A stretch of 64,000 nucleotides of DNA from Advenella mimigardefordensis DPN7 (lineage in GTDB: Bacteria > Pseudomonadota > Gammaproteobacteria > Burkholderiales > Burkholderiaceae_B). The position numbers and the translations under genes were made by a program. The notes beneath the pieces were generated by a model. It saw nothing but the letters and a program-made list of their open reading frames with translations, was not told the DNA's origin and ran no database searches. Position 1 is the first letter of the stretch. Each line of letters begins with the position of its first letter. Below, piece after piece: positions 18,080-26,912 of the stretch. Where the stretch lies: NCBI RefSeq assembly GCF_000521505.1, contig NZ_CP003915.1, positions 3,410,001 to 3,474,000 of the forward strand, in the 5' to 3' direction.

Positions 18080-19050
18080 ACAGGAAAACGCGCCTGCATG
18101 CTGTTTTCGGCCAGTATTGCCAGTTCCCGGTCGCTCAAATCGAGGGCTTCGGCAACCGCCATATAGTTGTCCAGCAAATAACCACCAAAATACGCGGGGT
18201 CATCCGAATTAATCGTCACACACAACCCCTGGTCCAGCAACCGCTTCAGATTATGCTCACGCATATCGTCCACCACCTTGAGTTTCAGGTTTGACAATGG
18301 ACAGACGGTTAGCGGTATTTTTCTGGCCGCCAGCGTTTGCAGCAATAACGGATCTTCCTCACTGCGCACGCCGTGGTCAATACGCATCACCTTCAGCCGG
18401 TCCAGCGCACTGCTCACATACGCAGCCGGCCCTTCCTCACCTGCGTGGGCAACCAGATAAAAACCCAGTTCACGGCAACGCGCATACACCCGTTCGAATT
18501 TTTCCGGTGGATTGCCCTGTTCGCCCGAATCCAGGCCGATGCCCAACCAAAGATCGCGGTATTGTTCGCGCAACGGCAAGGCCTGTTCCAGCGTATCGAA
18601 TGCCGCCTGCTCGGACAAATGCCTTAGGAAACTCATGATCATGCAGGAAGTCATCCCCCATATTTCCCGGCCTTCGCGCAGGGCGCGGGCAATGCCGGCA
18701 AACACCGTTGCGATAGGCACGCCACGCTCGGTATGGGTTTGCGGGTCAAACATGATTTCTGTATGAACCACGCCCTCCTGCGCTATCCGTGCAAGATACG
18801 CCATAGTCATATCATAAAAATCGGCCTCGGTAATCAGCACGGCGGCACCGGCGTAGTACAGGTCCAGAAATGACTGCAGATCGGTAAACTGGTACGCATC
18901 ACGCAATGCCTGTATGGACGGATATGGCAAAGCCACGCCATTGCGCTGTGCCAGCTGGAAAATCAATTCGGGCTCCAGCGTCCCTTCAATATGCAAATGT
19001 AATTCAGCCTTGGGCAGCTTGCGAAGATATTCTAAACGTTCGGTATTCAT
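18058..19050 (-). CDS. Adenine deaminase of the adenosine-deaminase family (ADE type)
   Basis: A 330-residue metal-dependent deaminase. The zinc ligands are visible as HLH (His18, His20), the late HAGEEG His and the NSDDPAYFGG Asp. The sequence KAELHLHIEGTLEPELIF and the SDDPAYFGGY ending match the subgroup shown to deaminate adenine to hypoxanthine (for example the Pseudomonas protein PA0148, from memory) rather than true adenosine deaminases. Automatic annotation usually says adenosine deaminase. The start at 19050 was chosen over upstream in-frame codons because the family begins a few residues before KAELHLH. It is monocistronic. Confidence 0.88.
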   Translation of the reverse strand: MNTERLEYLRKLPKAELHLHIEGTLEPELIFQLAQRNGVALPYPSIQALRDAYQFTDLQSFLDLYYAGAAVLITEADFYDMTMAYLARIAQEGVVHTEIMFDPQTHTERGVPIATVFAGIARALREGREIWGMTSCMIMSFLRHLSEQAAFDTLEQALPLREQYRDLWLGIGLDSGEQGNPPEKFERVYARCRELGFYLVAHAGEEGPAAYVSSALDRLKVMRIDHGVRSEEDPLLLQTLAARKIPLTVCPLSNLKLKVVDDMREHNLKRLLDQGLCVTINSDDPAYFGGYLLDNYMAVAEALDLSDRELAILAENSMQARFPVFLTQTS

Positions 19051-19135
19051 TAAGATGTCAGATCGGATTCGGATGCGGCAGCAATGCGCCACATTGCGCT
19101 TGTGATAAGGTGCTATTGTAACGTGCGCACGCCAT

Positions 19136-19306
19136 TCAGGTGGACATGCCCACCGCAGACATAATACCGCGCAGCAGATAGGCCGCCAGCAGCAGTGCCG
19201 TGGTTCCGGCCAGCCACAATCCCACAAACCACAGCCAGCGGCTGTATTTGCCTGGCGTGCTGCGGGTGCGTCTGTTTTCCTGCTGCGTCATATCGCCCGA
19301 TTTCAT
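19136..19306 (-). CDS. DUF2474-type small membrane protein of the bd oxidase operon
   Basis: A 56-residue peptide with a basic N-terminus and a single membrane helix (WLWFVGLWLAGTTALLLAAYLL). The size, the helix and the place immediately after cydB/cioB match the DUF2474 family of short proteins found beside cyanide-insensitive bd oxidases, where a CydX-like stabilising role is presumed. The frame is open to 19387. I favour the ATG at 19306 (GGAC upstream); 19291 is also possible. It is easily missed because of its length. Confidence 0.72.
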   Translation of the reverse strand: MKSGDMTQQENRRTRSTPGKYSRWLWFVGLWLAGTTALLLAAYLLRGIMSAVGMST

Positions 19307-19387
19307 CTGTCCAGTCCGCCTGTCGCTGTATGTGGCAGTGCCGGTGCCGGCAAACGGACACGATTGCGCCCGCAAACGGTCCTGCAC

Positions 19388-20395
19388 CTAGTGATAACCA
19401 GCATCTGCAGTCACTTTTCCCCGGAACACATAATAGGCCCAGGAGGTGTACATGAGAATGAATGGAATAATAAAAAGCGCACCCACCAACGCGAAACCCT
19501 GGCTTTCCGGCGGTCCGGCGGCGTCCCAGATGGAGATGCCGGGTGGAATAATATTGGGCCAGACACTGATACCCAGCCCGCTATAGCCCAGGAATATCAT
19601 GCACAGGGTAAAAACGAACGGCTCGGCATGCGGGTTGTGATTCAGGCTGCGGATCAGGCCCCAGCCTGTCAGTATGACCAGAATGGGAACCGGTGCAAAC
19701 CAGAACAGATTGGGCAAGGTAAACCAGCGTGCGTAAATAAGCGTATTATTCAAGGGTGTCCAGATGCTCAGAATACCGATGATCACCAGCAGCGCCAGCG
19801 TGAGCGGCCGGGCCAGTTCAATCATCCGCATCTGCAGTGCCCCATGCGTCTTGAGCACAAGCCAGGTGCAGCCCAGCAAGGCATAGGCCACAACCAGGCC
19901 AATACCGGTGAACACGGAAAACGGGGTGAGCCAGTCCAGCGCTCCGCCGGCGTAGGCGCGATTGACAACGGTGATGCCATCAATATATGCGCCCAGTGTC
20001 ACGCCCTGGAAAAACGTCGCCAGTACAGACCCCCCGATAAAAGCCGCGTCCCACCAGCGGCGGCGGGCATCGCTGGCGCGAAAGCGGAACTCAAATGCAA
20101 CGCCGCGGAAAATCAGTGCGAGCAGCATCAGAATCAGCGGCATGGCAAATGCGCTCAGAATCACGGCATAAGCCAGCGGGAAGGCAGCCATCAGGCCGGC
20201 GCCGCCTAACACCAGCCAGGTCTCGTTACCATCCCAGACTGGTGCAACCGTATTCATCATCACATCACGATCTTCACGGCGAGGCATGAGTGGAAACAGA
20301 ATCCCGATACCCAGATCAAAGCCGTCCATGACCACATACATCATGATGCCGAAAAGGATAATCACGGCCCACAAGAGCGAAATATCAATTCCCAT
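19388..20395 (-). CDS. cioB: Cytochrome bd-type quinol oxidase subunit II (CioB/CydB)
   Basis: A 335-residue polytopic subunit II. The start MGIDISLLWAVIILFGIMMYVVMDGFDLGIGIL is typical, and short loops and a length near 335 fit the cyanide-insensitive (CIO) branch. It pairs with subunit I to oxidise ubiquinol and reduce oxygen without pumping protons. The ATG at 20395 overlaps the 3' end of cioA by 11 bases; the frame upstream is only an overlap with cioA. The DUF2474 gene follows. Such oxidases give respiration under low oxygen or when haem-copper oxidases are poisoned. Confidence 0.94.
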   Translation of the reverse strand: MGIDISLLWAVIILFGIMMYVVMDGFDLGIGILFPLMPRREDRDVMMNTVAPVWDGNETWLVLGGAGLMAAFPLAYAVILSAFAMPLILMLLALIFRGVAFEFRFRASDARRRWWDAAFIGGSVLATFFQGVTLGAYIDGITVVNRAYAGGALDWLTPFSVFTGIGLVVAYALLGCTWLVLKTHGALQMRMIELARPLTLALLVIIGILSIWTPLNNTLIYARWFTLPNLFWFAPVPILVILTGWGLIRSLNHNPHAEPFVFTLCMIFLGYSGLGISVWPNIIPPGISIWDAAGPPESQGFALVGALFIIPFILMYTSWAYYVFRGKVTADAGYH

Positions 20396-21830
20396 GACGG
20401 TCTCCCGGTGTTGAGGTATGCAACTCTTCATTGGCATCGGTCGCCGCCGACAACGGCCTTGCCGGTGTACGCCCCTCGCCCGGCCCGCCGCCGTCAATTT
20501 CCAGATGCGGAGTCGGTTGCGGCCCCTGGGCCATAATGTGCAGCATATAGATAATTCCTGCACCGAAAAGTACGAAGTACACCACGATAAACAGGATCAG
20601 CGTAATGCCCAGTTCCACTGCGCTGTGCGGAGTCACGGCATCGGCCGTACGCATGACGTTATAGACGATCCACGGCTGGCGCCCTATTTCAGTTGTGAAC
20701 CAGCCTGCCAACATGGCAATCAGGCCGCTCAAGCCCATACAGACCGAAAAACGATGCAACAGCGGGCTTTCATATAGCCTATCCTTCCAGCGCGCATACA
20801 AGGCCCATACGCCAAGCAACAGCATCAGCATCCCCAGTCCGACCATAATCCTGAATGACCAGAACACAATCGTTGAATTCGGCCTGTCCTCAGGCGCAAA
20901 CTCCTTGAGTGCCGGAATGTTCCCGTCCAGGCTGTGTGTCAGTATCAGGCTGCCCAGACGCGGCACTTCAATCTTAAAGCGCGTCTCTTCCCGCTCCATA
21001 TCCGGCCAGCCGAACAGCACGAGTGGGACACCCTCACCAGCCGGTCCATTTTCCCAGTGGCCCTCCATGGCCGCCAGTTTGGCCGGCTGGTGTTCCAGTG
21101 TATTAAGACCATGAAAATCGCCAACCACAATTTGAATCGGCGCCACCACAAGCAGCATCCACATGGCCATGGAATACATTTTTCTGACGGAATAGCTGAC
21201 GTTCCGGCGCAACATATGCCAGGCCGCAACCGCTCCAACAATCAATGCCGTCGCAAGAAATGCGGCAATGACCATATGGATCAGACGATAGGGAAACGAG
21301 GGATTGAAGATAACGGCCAGCCAGTCGACCGGCACGACACGATTGTTGATAATTTCGTAGCCCTGCGGGGTCTGCATCCAGCTGTTGGATGCCAGAATCC
21401 AGGTCGCGGAAATCAGAGTACCGATAGCCACCAGAATAGTGGAACACCAGTGCAGCCGGGGCCCTACCCGGTGCCAGCCGAACATCATCACCCCCAGAAA
21501 GCCCGCTTCAAGAAAGAAGGCGGTCAATACTTCATAGGTGAGCAACGGGCCGGTCACGCCACCGGCAAAGTCAGAAAAGTAACTCCAGTTCGTACCGAAC
21601 TGATAGGCCATGACCAGGCCGGACACCACACCCATCCCAAAGTTGATCGCAAACACGCGCAACCAGAAATGGTACAGGTCCCGATAAACGGTATTGGCCG
21701 TCTTAAGCCAGAGGCCTTCGAGCACAGCCATATAACTGGCCAGCCCGATCGTAATAGCGGGGAAAATAATATGAAAAGAGATCGTGAACCCGAACTGAAT
21801 TCGGGCCAGAGTCAGAGTGTCCAGCTCCAT
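20385..21830 (-). CDS. cioA: Cytochrome bd-type quinol oxidase subunit I (CioA/CydA)
   Basis: A 481-residue polytopic subunit I. It begins MELDTLTLARIQFGFTISFHIIFPA, with His20 at the position of the haem ligand near the periplasmic face. The GRQPWIVYNVMRTADAVTPH segment near residue 390 and the short Q-loop are typical of the cyanide-insensitive CioA branch rather than the long-Q-loop E. coli CydA. The start at 21830 is chosen from the conserved N-terminus. It is first in a three-gene operon with cioB and the DUF2474 gene. The 207-base upstream gap holds a 15-base dyad listed separately. Confidence 0.94.
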   Translation of the reverse strand: MELDTLTLARIQFGFTISFHIIFPAITIGLASYMAVLEGLWLKTANTVYRDLYHFWLRVFAINFGMGVVSGLVMAYQFGTNWSYFSDFAGGVTGPLLTYEVLTAFFLEAGFLGVMMFGWHRVGPRLHWCSTILVAIGTLISATWILASNSWMQTPQGYEIINNRVVPVDWLAVIFNPSFPYRLIHMVIAAFLATALIVGAVAAWHMLRRNVSYSVRKMYSMAMWMLLVVAPIQIVVGDFHGLNTLEHQPAKLAAMEGHWENGPAGEGVPLVLFGWPDMEREETRFKIEVPRLGSLILTHSLDGNIPALKEFAPEDRPNSTIVFWSFRIMVGLGMLMLLLGVWALYARWKDRLYESPLLHRFSVCMGLSGLIAMLAGWFTTEIGRQPWIVYNVMRTADAVTPHSAVELGITLILFIVVYFVLFGAGIIYMLHIMAQGPQPTPHLEIDGGGPGEGRTPARPLSAATDANEELHTSTPGDRHGN

Positions 21831-21979
21831 TTGCTGCTCCTGGAGGATTGAAACATACACGCATGGTATGGAACTCTGCTGTCATGGAAGATTCTGCTAT
21901 TACCCAGCGAGTCCATATTATTACTTCACATCACAGTTGTGACATTGTACTTCGATTTACGGTCAAACCGGATGAGCCC

Positions 21980-21994
21980 TGTCATAGTATGACA
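21980..21994. promoter_or_regulatory. Perfect 7+1+7 inverted repeat upstream of cioAB
   Basis: TGTCATAGTATGACA is a perfect dyad about 150 bases before the cioA start on the opposite strand. A second shorter dyad, TCACAGTTGTGA, lies at 21931-21942. Size and symmetry suit a dimeric repressor or activator; I cannot name the protein, and it does not match an FNR/Anr box. Confidence 0.4.
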
Positions 21995-22037
21995 AATGAC
22001 TTAACAGGATGATATGGGGACGATCGGACGCATCTGA

Positions 22038-23282
22038 CTATTGGCAGGCACGTATCTGCCCCGCTATCGCCTGAGCCAGTACCGCATTACCAGCCGGCCC
22101 CGGATGAAGATGGTCACCAGAGTCATAGCGCGCGTCCAGTTTGGTGATGTCCTGCGGGTCCTGCAACAGCCTGTCGGCATCGATCACGGCATCAAAAACC
22201 CCGGCGCCACGTATCCAGGCATTGACAGCCACGCGCAAATGATCCTTTTGATCATTGTAGTAATTGTCCAGCGGCGTGCCCGCCAGGGCACCCCGAAACG
22301 GTGTCAACGTCACGCCAATGACGCGCAGGCCTTTGCTTTTAGCAAATGCCACCACCTTGCGATATTCTGTCTGCAATGAACCCAACCCGGGCATAGATTG
22401 CTTCGGCGCAAAAGCGGTCCCGGGCCAGCTAATATCATTGATGCCGATAAAAAGTACAAGCGTAGTCACTCCCGGCGCATCAATCACATCTTGCGGCAGA
22501 CGTGCCAACGCATGTTCTCCCATCTTGTCGCCAAGCAGGCGCGCGCCGGAAATGCCGGCATTGATCACTCCCATGCTGGAGGCACGCAGCCTGTCTGCCA
22601 TATAGTCTGTCACGCGGGTGTTAGAGTCTATCGGTACGCCGTTGCCATCCGTAATAGAATCGCCCAGCACAGCCACCGCGCAGCCAGACGTCGCGCTTTC
22701 GGTATCAATGCGGGACAGAAAAACCCGAGCCTGCGTTCGCTGCAACAGATTCTTCGCTGCGGACATCGGGCTTTGTGTCTGGTTACCCTTGCTAAACACT
22801 GCCTGCTGACGGCCGTCCCAATGAAACGTCTCCAATGCCGTTTGAGCGTTGACATAGTGGGCTATTTGTAATTGCTGCAGATCGGCTACCGGCATATTCA
22901 GCGGATCAGATACCAGTTGCTGTCCTGGGGCTATGGTCACGGCAGGCCTGCCATTGAACGTGATGGTGGTTGGAGTACCCATCCATCCGGCCGGCCCTTT
23001 TCTGCGACTTACCGTTGTCTGCTCCACTGTCAGCGGCGAGGTCCCGTAGCGGTTGGAGAGCACCAGACGCAGGCGCTCGCCACCCCGACTGATCATCACA
23101 TTCTGAATAAACGTCGTGTCCTGTATCATCTGCGGAATACCGGTAGGAAATGCAAAATCCTGTGTCCACACCGGCTGTGGACTTGCCTGCCAGCTTGCCA
23201 CCCATTGCCGGGCCTGCACTGTAAACGCGTTCAGGCTCAAACAAGCCGTCAGTAGCAAATAGAATCCTGTTCTCAATGACAT
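22038..23282 (-). CDS. Exported SGNH/GDSL-family esterase
   Basis: A 414-residue secreted hydrolase. The signal peptide ends near residue 24 (FTVQA). An N-terminal beta-rich domain (about 30-195) precedes the catalytic SGNH fold: block I VLGDSITDG with Ser209, block III GINDI, and the C-terminal DHLHP with the Asp-His pair. The family hydrolyses acyl or acetyl esters of glycans and related compounds. ATG 23282 is abutted directly by AGGAG with no spacing; the TTG two codons later (23276) would have normal spacing and keep the signal peptide, so it may be the real start. No operon partners. Confidence 0.88.
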   Translation of the reverse strand: MSLRTGFYLLLTACLSLNAFTVQARQWVASWQASPQPVWTQDFAFPTGIPQMIQDTTFIQNVMISRGGERLRLVLSNRYGTSPLTVEQTTVSRRKGPAGWMGTPTTITFNGRPAVTIAPGQQLVSDPLNMPVADLQQLQIAHYVNAQTALETFHWDGRQQAVFSKGNQTQSPMSAAKNLLQRTQARVFLSRIDTESATSGCAVAVLGDSITDGNGVPIDSNTRVTDYMADRLRASSMGVINAGISGARLLGDKMGEHALARLPQDVIDAPGVTTLVLFIGINDISWPGTAFAPKQSMPGLGSLQTEYRKVVAFAKSKGLRVIGVTLTPFRGALAGTPLDNYYNDQKDHLRVAVNAWIRGAGVFDAVIDADRLLQDPQDITKLDARYDSGDHLHPGPAGNAVLAQAIAGQIRACQ

Positions 23283-23493
23283 CTCCTGTATATAAACGAA
23301 AGATGCGAGGCTCACTCGTTCCCCGCATTCAGGCAATCTCTCAAGCTCAGAGCGATCATTAAGTCAACAGGTACAATGAAGCTGTGTCGTACCTCGCTGT
23401 GACAACTGTGATTTTCTGCCTGCGTGCAGTATGTTGCGTCTATGCTTTACAATCCAGACATCAGCAATCACAACATTTGTGAACAATATTCAT

Positions 23494-24402
23494 ATGTCAT
23501 CTGCGCCCAGGGGCAACAAGCTTGTCGAGATGGAATTGTTTGTGGCAACCATAGAAGCGGGAAGCTTCTCTCTGGCAGCCCGCCACTTCTGCATGAGCCC
23601 ATCAGCAGTATCCAAGGCGGTAGCCAGGCTGGAAGCACGCCTGCGGGTGACGCTGCTGAATCGTTCCACGCGCAAGCTATCGCTTACGCCCGCGGGAGAA
23701 TCTTTTTTTCATCGCAGCAAGTGCCTGCTTGCAGAGCTTGATGACATCGAAGCGGCCACCACGCAGGACACCATGCCCGCGGGCCCGCTGCGCATCAACA
23801 CCAATGTGCCGTTTGGCGAACTGATCCTGTTGCCTCTGATACCGTTATTTCAGGCCCAATTTCCAGACATCACCCTGAACATTGACCTGACAGATGAGGT
23901 TGTCGATATGTACGATGCACGCGTCGATGTTGCCATCCGCGCCGGACAGTTGAAGGACTCTGATCTGTACGCACGCAAGCTGGGGCAATCTCCCCGCGTC
24001 ATCGTTGCGACCCCCGCATATCTGCAAAAGCATGGGGTACCGAACGAACCGGAAGACCTGACCCGATATCACAAGCTTGATTTGAACCTGTCGCGCTCTT
24101 TTCGTGGCTGGCGTATGGATAAAAACGGCCAGGCGCTGCAGGTTAGCATCGATGCCCAGATCAAGGTAAACAACGGCATGTCGCTCAAGCATCTAGCCAT
24201 GCAAGGTGCCGGACTGGCACGCCTTACCCGGTTCATTGTGGAAAAGGAACTGCAAAGTGGCGCATTGGTGCAGGTGCTGGAGCAATACAACAGTCAGGAA
24301 TCTGAGTCCTTTTATGCGGTATTCATGGGAAAACGTGACCTGATGCCACGTCGGGTCGCAGTGTTTCTGGACTTTCTGGCTGAACACACAGTACTGCGCT
24401 AA
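23494..24402 (+). CDS. LysR-family transcriptional regulator
   Basis: A 302-residue LysR regulator. The N-terminal winged helix-turn-helix (about residues 10-70) contains EAGSFSLAARHFCMSPSAV and RLTLLNRSTRKLSLTPAG-type motifs, followed by a LysR substrate-binding domain (95-290). It belongs to the CrgA-like group by N-terminal pattern. The start at 23494 was chosen for the length before the HTH; the frame is open from 23431. An MFS drug/metabolite exporter follows 153 bases downstream on the same strand and is the likely target. Confidence 0.9.
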   Translation: MSSAPRGNKLVEMELFVATIEAGSFSLAARHFCMSPSAVSKAVARLEARLRVTLLNRSTRKLSLTPAGESFFHRSKCLLAELDDIEAATTQDTMPAGPLRINTNVPFGELILLPLIPLFQAQFPDITLNIDLTDEVVDMYDARVDVAIRAGQLKDSDLYARKLGQSPRVIVATPAYLQKHGVPNEPEDLTRYHKLDLNLSRSFRGWRMDKNGQALQVSIDAQIKVNNGMSLKHLAMQGAGLARLTRFIVEKELQSGALVQVLEQYNSQESESFYAVFMGKRDLMPRRVAVFLDFLAEHTVLR

Positions 24403-24555
24403 ACACTGTATCAACGCTGGCTGCGAGAAGCACGTGCCTGCAAAAAACGCATATTCGTGAATCTGGCGCACAAATCATTTGCCGCAGACCGGCTTTTTCC
24501 CCGGGGACGAACAGGCAATAATAAACCTGCTTTCCATTACCTATCGGGATTTATC

Positions 24556-25734
24556 ATGCCTATCGCTGTTTATGCATTAATGGCTGGCGCCTTTGGAATC
24601 GGCGTCACCGAATTCGTGATCATGGGCTTGTTGCTTGAAGTGGGCAACGACCTGATGATCCCTGTCCAGACTGCCGGCACACTGATATCGGGCTACGCGC
24701 TTGGTGTCGTGGTGGGTGCACCCATCTTTACCATCGCCACAAGCCGTTTACCCCATAAAACCACCTTGCTGGTGCTGATGGTAATTTTCATCCTGGGCAA
24801 CGCAGCCTGTGCGCTCGCTCCTAACTACTGGTTCCTGTTGTTTGCCCGGGTTCTCACCTCGTTCGCACACGGTACATTCTTCGGCGTCGGCTCGGTGGTT
24901 GCCACCCGCCTGGTTGCCAAAGACAAACAGGCGTCAGCCATCGCAGTGATGTTTACCGGACTGACAGCCGCCAATATTCTGGGCGTACCCTTCGGCACCT
25001 TCCTGGGCCAGATGTATGGATGGCGCGCCACGTTCTGGGCCGTCACGCTTATCGGTGTTCTGTCGTTCTTTGTGATTCGCCATTATGTTCCTGCCAACAC
25101 CCGGGCACAGGGTTCTGCTCAGGACTGGCGCGCCAGCGTGCGCAGTCTGGCCAGTAGCAGCGTCATCGCGGGACTGATGACAACCGTGTTCGGATTTGCT
25201 GGTGTGTTTGCCGTGTTCACCTATATCGCCCCATTGCTTACGCAAATCAGCGGCTTCGACAAAACAGCGCTCTCGCCTATTCTGGTTGTCTTCGGCGTCG
25301 GACTGGTCATCGGCAATCTGCTGGGAGGCAAACTGGCTGACAAATATCTCAAAACAACTGTGATACTGAGTCTGCTCGCCCTATCTGTCGTGCTCCTGCT
25401 GATGCCATGGGCCTTCCAGTCGCAGATTACGGCGGTGATTGCTGTCGGACTGTTTGGTGTTGCAGCATTCAGTACCGTAGCGCCGCTGCAGATGTGGGTC
25501 TTGAGCAAAATAACCAATGCCGACCAAAGCCTGGTATCCAGCCTGAACATTGCCGCTTTTAACCTGGGCAATGCGCTGGGCGCCTGGGCGGGTGGCATGG
25601 TCATTGCTCAGGAAGGCGGACTGCCATGGATTCCCTATGCCGCTGCGTTGCTGCCAATCGCAAGCCTGCTGATTGCCGTGGTCGCTATCCGCCGGGAAAA
25701 AGCACCGCTTATGCCAGTGGCCTGCGCCCAGTAA
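24556..25734 (+). CDS. MFS exporter, AraJ/PbuE-like drug:H+ antiporter family
   Basis: A 392-residue twelve-helix major facilitator of the DHA1 type. It begins MPIAVYALMAGAFGIGVTEFVIMGLL, typical of AraJ/NepI/PbuE exporters, and carries the variant motif A at TSRLPHKTTLL near residue 66. These export sugars, purine nucleosides or drugs, and the substrate is unknown. The start at 24556 was set because the conserved N-terminus begins there; the open frame extends to 24457. It sits downstream of the LysR gene and convergent with a second LysR gene. Confidence 0.9.
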   Translation: MPIAVYALMAGAFGIGVTEFVIMGLLLEVGNDLMIPVQTAGTLISGYALGVVVGAPIFTIATSRLPHKTTLLVLMVIFILGNAACALAPNYWFLLFARVLTSFAHGTFFGVGSVVATRLVAKDKQASAIAVMFTGLTAANILGVPFGTFLGQMYGWRATFWAVTLIGVLSFFVIRHYVPANTRAQGSAQDWRASVRSLASSSVIAGLMTTVFGFAGVFAVFTYIAPLLTQISGFDKTALSPILVVFGVGLVIGNLLGGKLADKYLKTTVILSLLALSVVLLLMPWAFQSQITAVIAVGLFGVAAFSTVAPLQMWVLSKITNADQSLVSSLNIAAFNLGNALGAWAGGMVIAQEGGLPWIPYAAALLPIASLLIAVVAIRREKAPLMPVACAQ

Positions 25735-25759
25735 GCAGGCTGCCCGCCGCTTGCGACGA

Positions 25760-26713
25760 TCAAGTATCGGGCAACCCTGCAATGATGCGATCCGTCGTAT
25801 CACGCAGCCATCGGTTCAATTGCGAATACTCGTTTTTTTCGCTCCACACCATCACCATATTCGCCTGCCTGAGCACTTCGGGCAGGCGAATTTGCGTCAG
25901 CTCGTAATATTGCTGATACTTACGGGCAATGCGCTTTGGCATGGTGGTCGCATAGTCTGTTTCCAGTAAAAAATGCGGTGCCAGCCCGAAGTTAGACACA
26001 TACGCCATAAACGGCATATCACAGTCAATATCATCCAGTGCCCGGGTAAAATTTGTCTGTCTGCCATACATATGCGAAAACGCAAGCCATTTAACCTGCG
26101 CCAGATCCGTCAAAGTCAACTCATCACGCCGTGCCAGCGGGTGAGCTGACGAGACCACGCAAACCCGTTCGTCCTCGAACAGCATTTTGTGCCGAAACCG
26201 GGCACCCGGCGTCTGGAACAGTCCTATCGCCAGATCCATCTTTTCTGAATCCAGATCGTCCGGCGCAAAATCGCCATGCACCGGCTGAAAACGAACAGTG
26301 AGACCCGGCGCGGCCTGTTGAAGGGCAAGGGTCAGTGGCGCAGCCAACAACAATTCAATATGAGCAGCAGCGCCAATACTGATCACGCCGCTAAGCGCCG
26401 CCGGGCTAAATGGCTGACCGCTGCCAGCAGCCATTTCCAGTGTGGTCAGCGCCTGGTGTGACGCATGATATAAATCAGTCGCACGCTCAGTCGGCACCAG
26501 CCTTTTTTTTACGACAACAAACAGCGGATCATCCAGCAACAGACGCAAGCGAGCCAGTTCGCGACTAATTGCAGGCTGACTTTTATGAAGTCGCAAGGCA
26601 GTTTCTGTCACGCTCAATGTTTGCATCAGTGAGTCGAACGTGAGCAGAAGACTCAAATTCAGGCGACGCAAAGCCGGGAACGGATTTTTCAGATGTGATG
26701 GGTGATTATCCAT
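25760..26713 (-). CDS. LysR-family transcriptional regulator divergent from a Bug-family gene
   Basis: A 317-residue LysR regulator. The HTH lies at about residues 18-78 (LLTFDSLMQTLSVTETALRLHKSQPAISRELARLR), and the ligand domain runs from about 100. The LNLLLTFD-type beginning and the GLAPHFLLETDYATTMP region recall NodD/LinR-type aromatic-responsive members. The start at 26713 (MDNHPSH) is by comparison with family length. It faces the Bug binding-protein gene across a 199-base AT-rich gap, so it probably controls that gene and the esterase after it. Confidence 0.9.
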   Translation of the reverse strand: MDNHPSHLKNPFPALRRLNLSLLLTFDSLMQTLSVTETALRLHKSQPAISRELARLRLLLDDPLFVVVKKRLVPTERATDLYHASHQALTTLEMAAGSGQPFSPAALSGVISIGAAAHIELLLAAPLTLALQQAAPGLTVRFQPVHGDFAPDDLDSEKMDLAIGLFQTPGARFRHKMLFEDERVCVVSSAHPLARRDELTLTDLAQVKWLAFSHMYGRQTNFTRALDDIDCDMPFMAYVSNFGLAPHFLLETDYATTMPKRIARKYQQYYELTQIRLPEVLRQANMVMVWSEKNEYSQLNRWLRDTTDRIIAGLPDT

Positions 26714-26912
26714 ACCATTTTTGATATGCAAATCATGATAATAAATCATTATATAAATAATACCCGGATTGTTAGAATGCATTCGGGCAATACACAAGGA
26801 ACGCTGCCCGACGCATGCGCCTGACGCGCAAACCGTCATCGCCCCTTTCACGACCCGAGCCCAGCAACAGGGCCACTGCTGTTCGATAGCAACGATCACA
26901 ATGGAACAAGCC

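Noticed and set aside
19364..20209. 281-codon open frame on + strand
   Set aside because: It lies antisense to cioB, has a composition rich in Gln/His/Asn and Gly with no recognisable domain, and its limits follow the codon bias of the real gene.
20934..21851. 305-codon open frame on + strand
   Set aside because: Antisense to cioA; no signal, membrane pattern or motif; a mirror of a well-supported gene.
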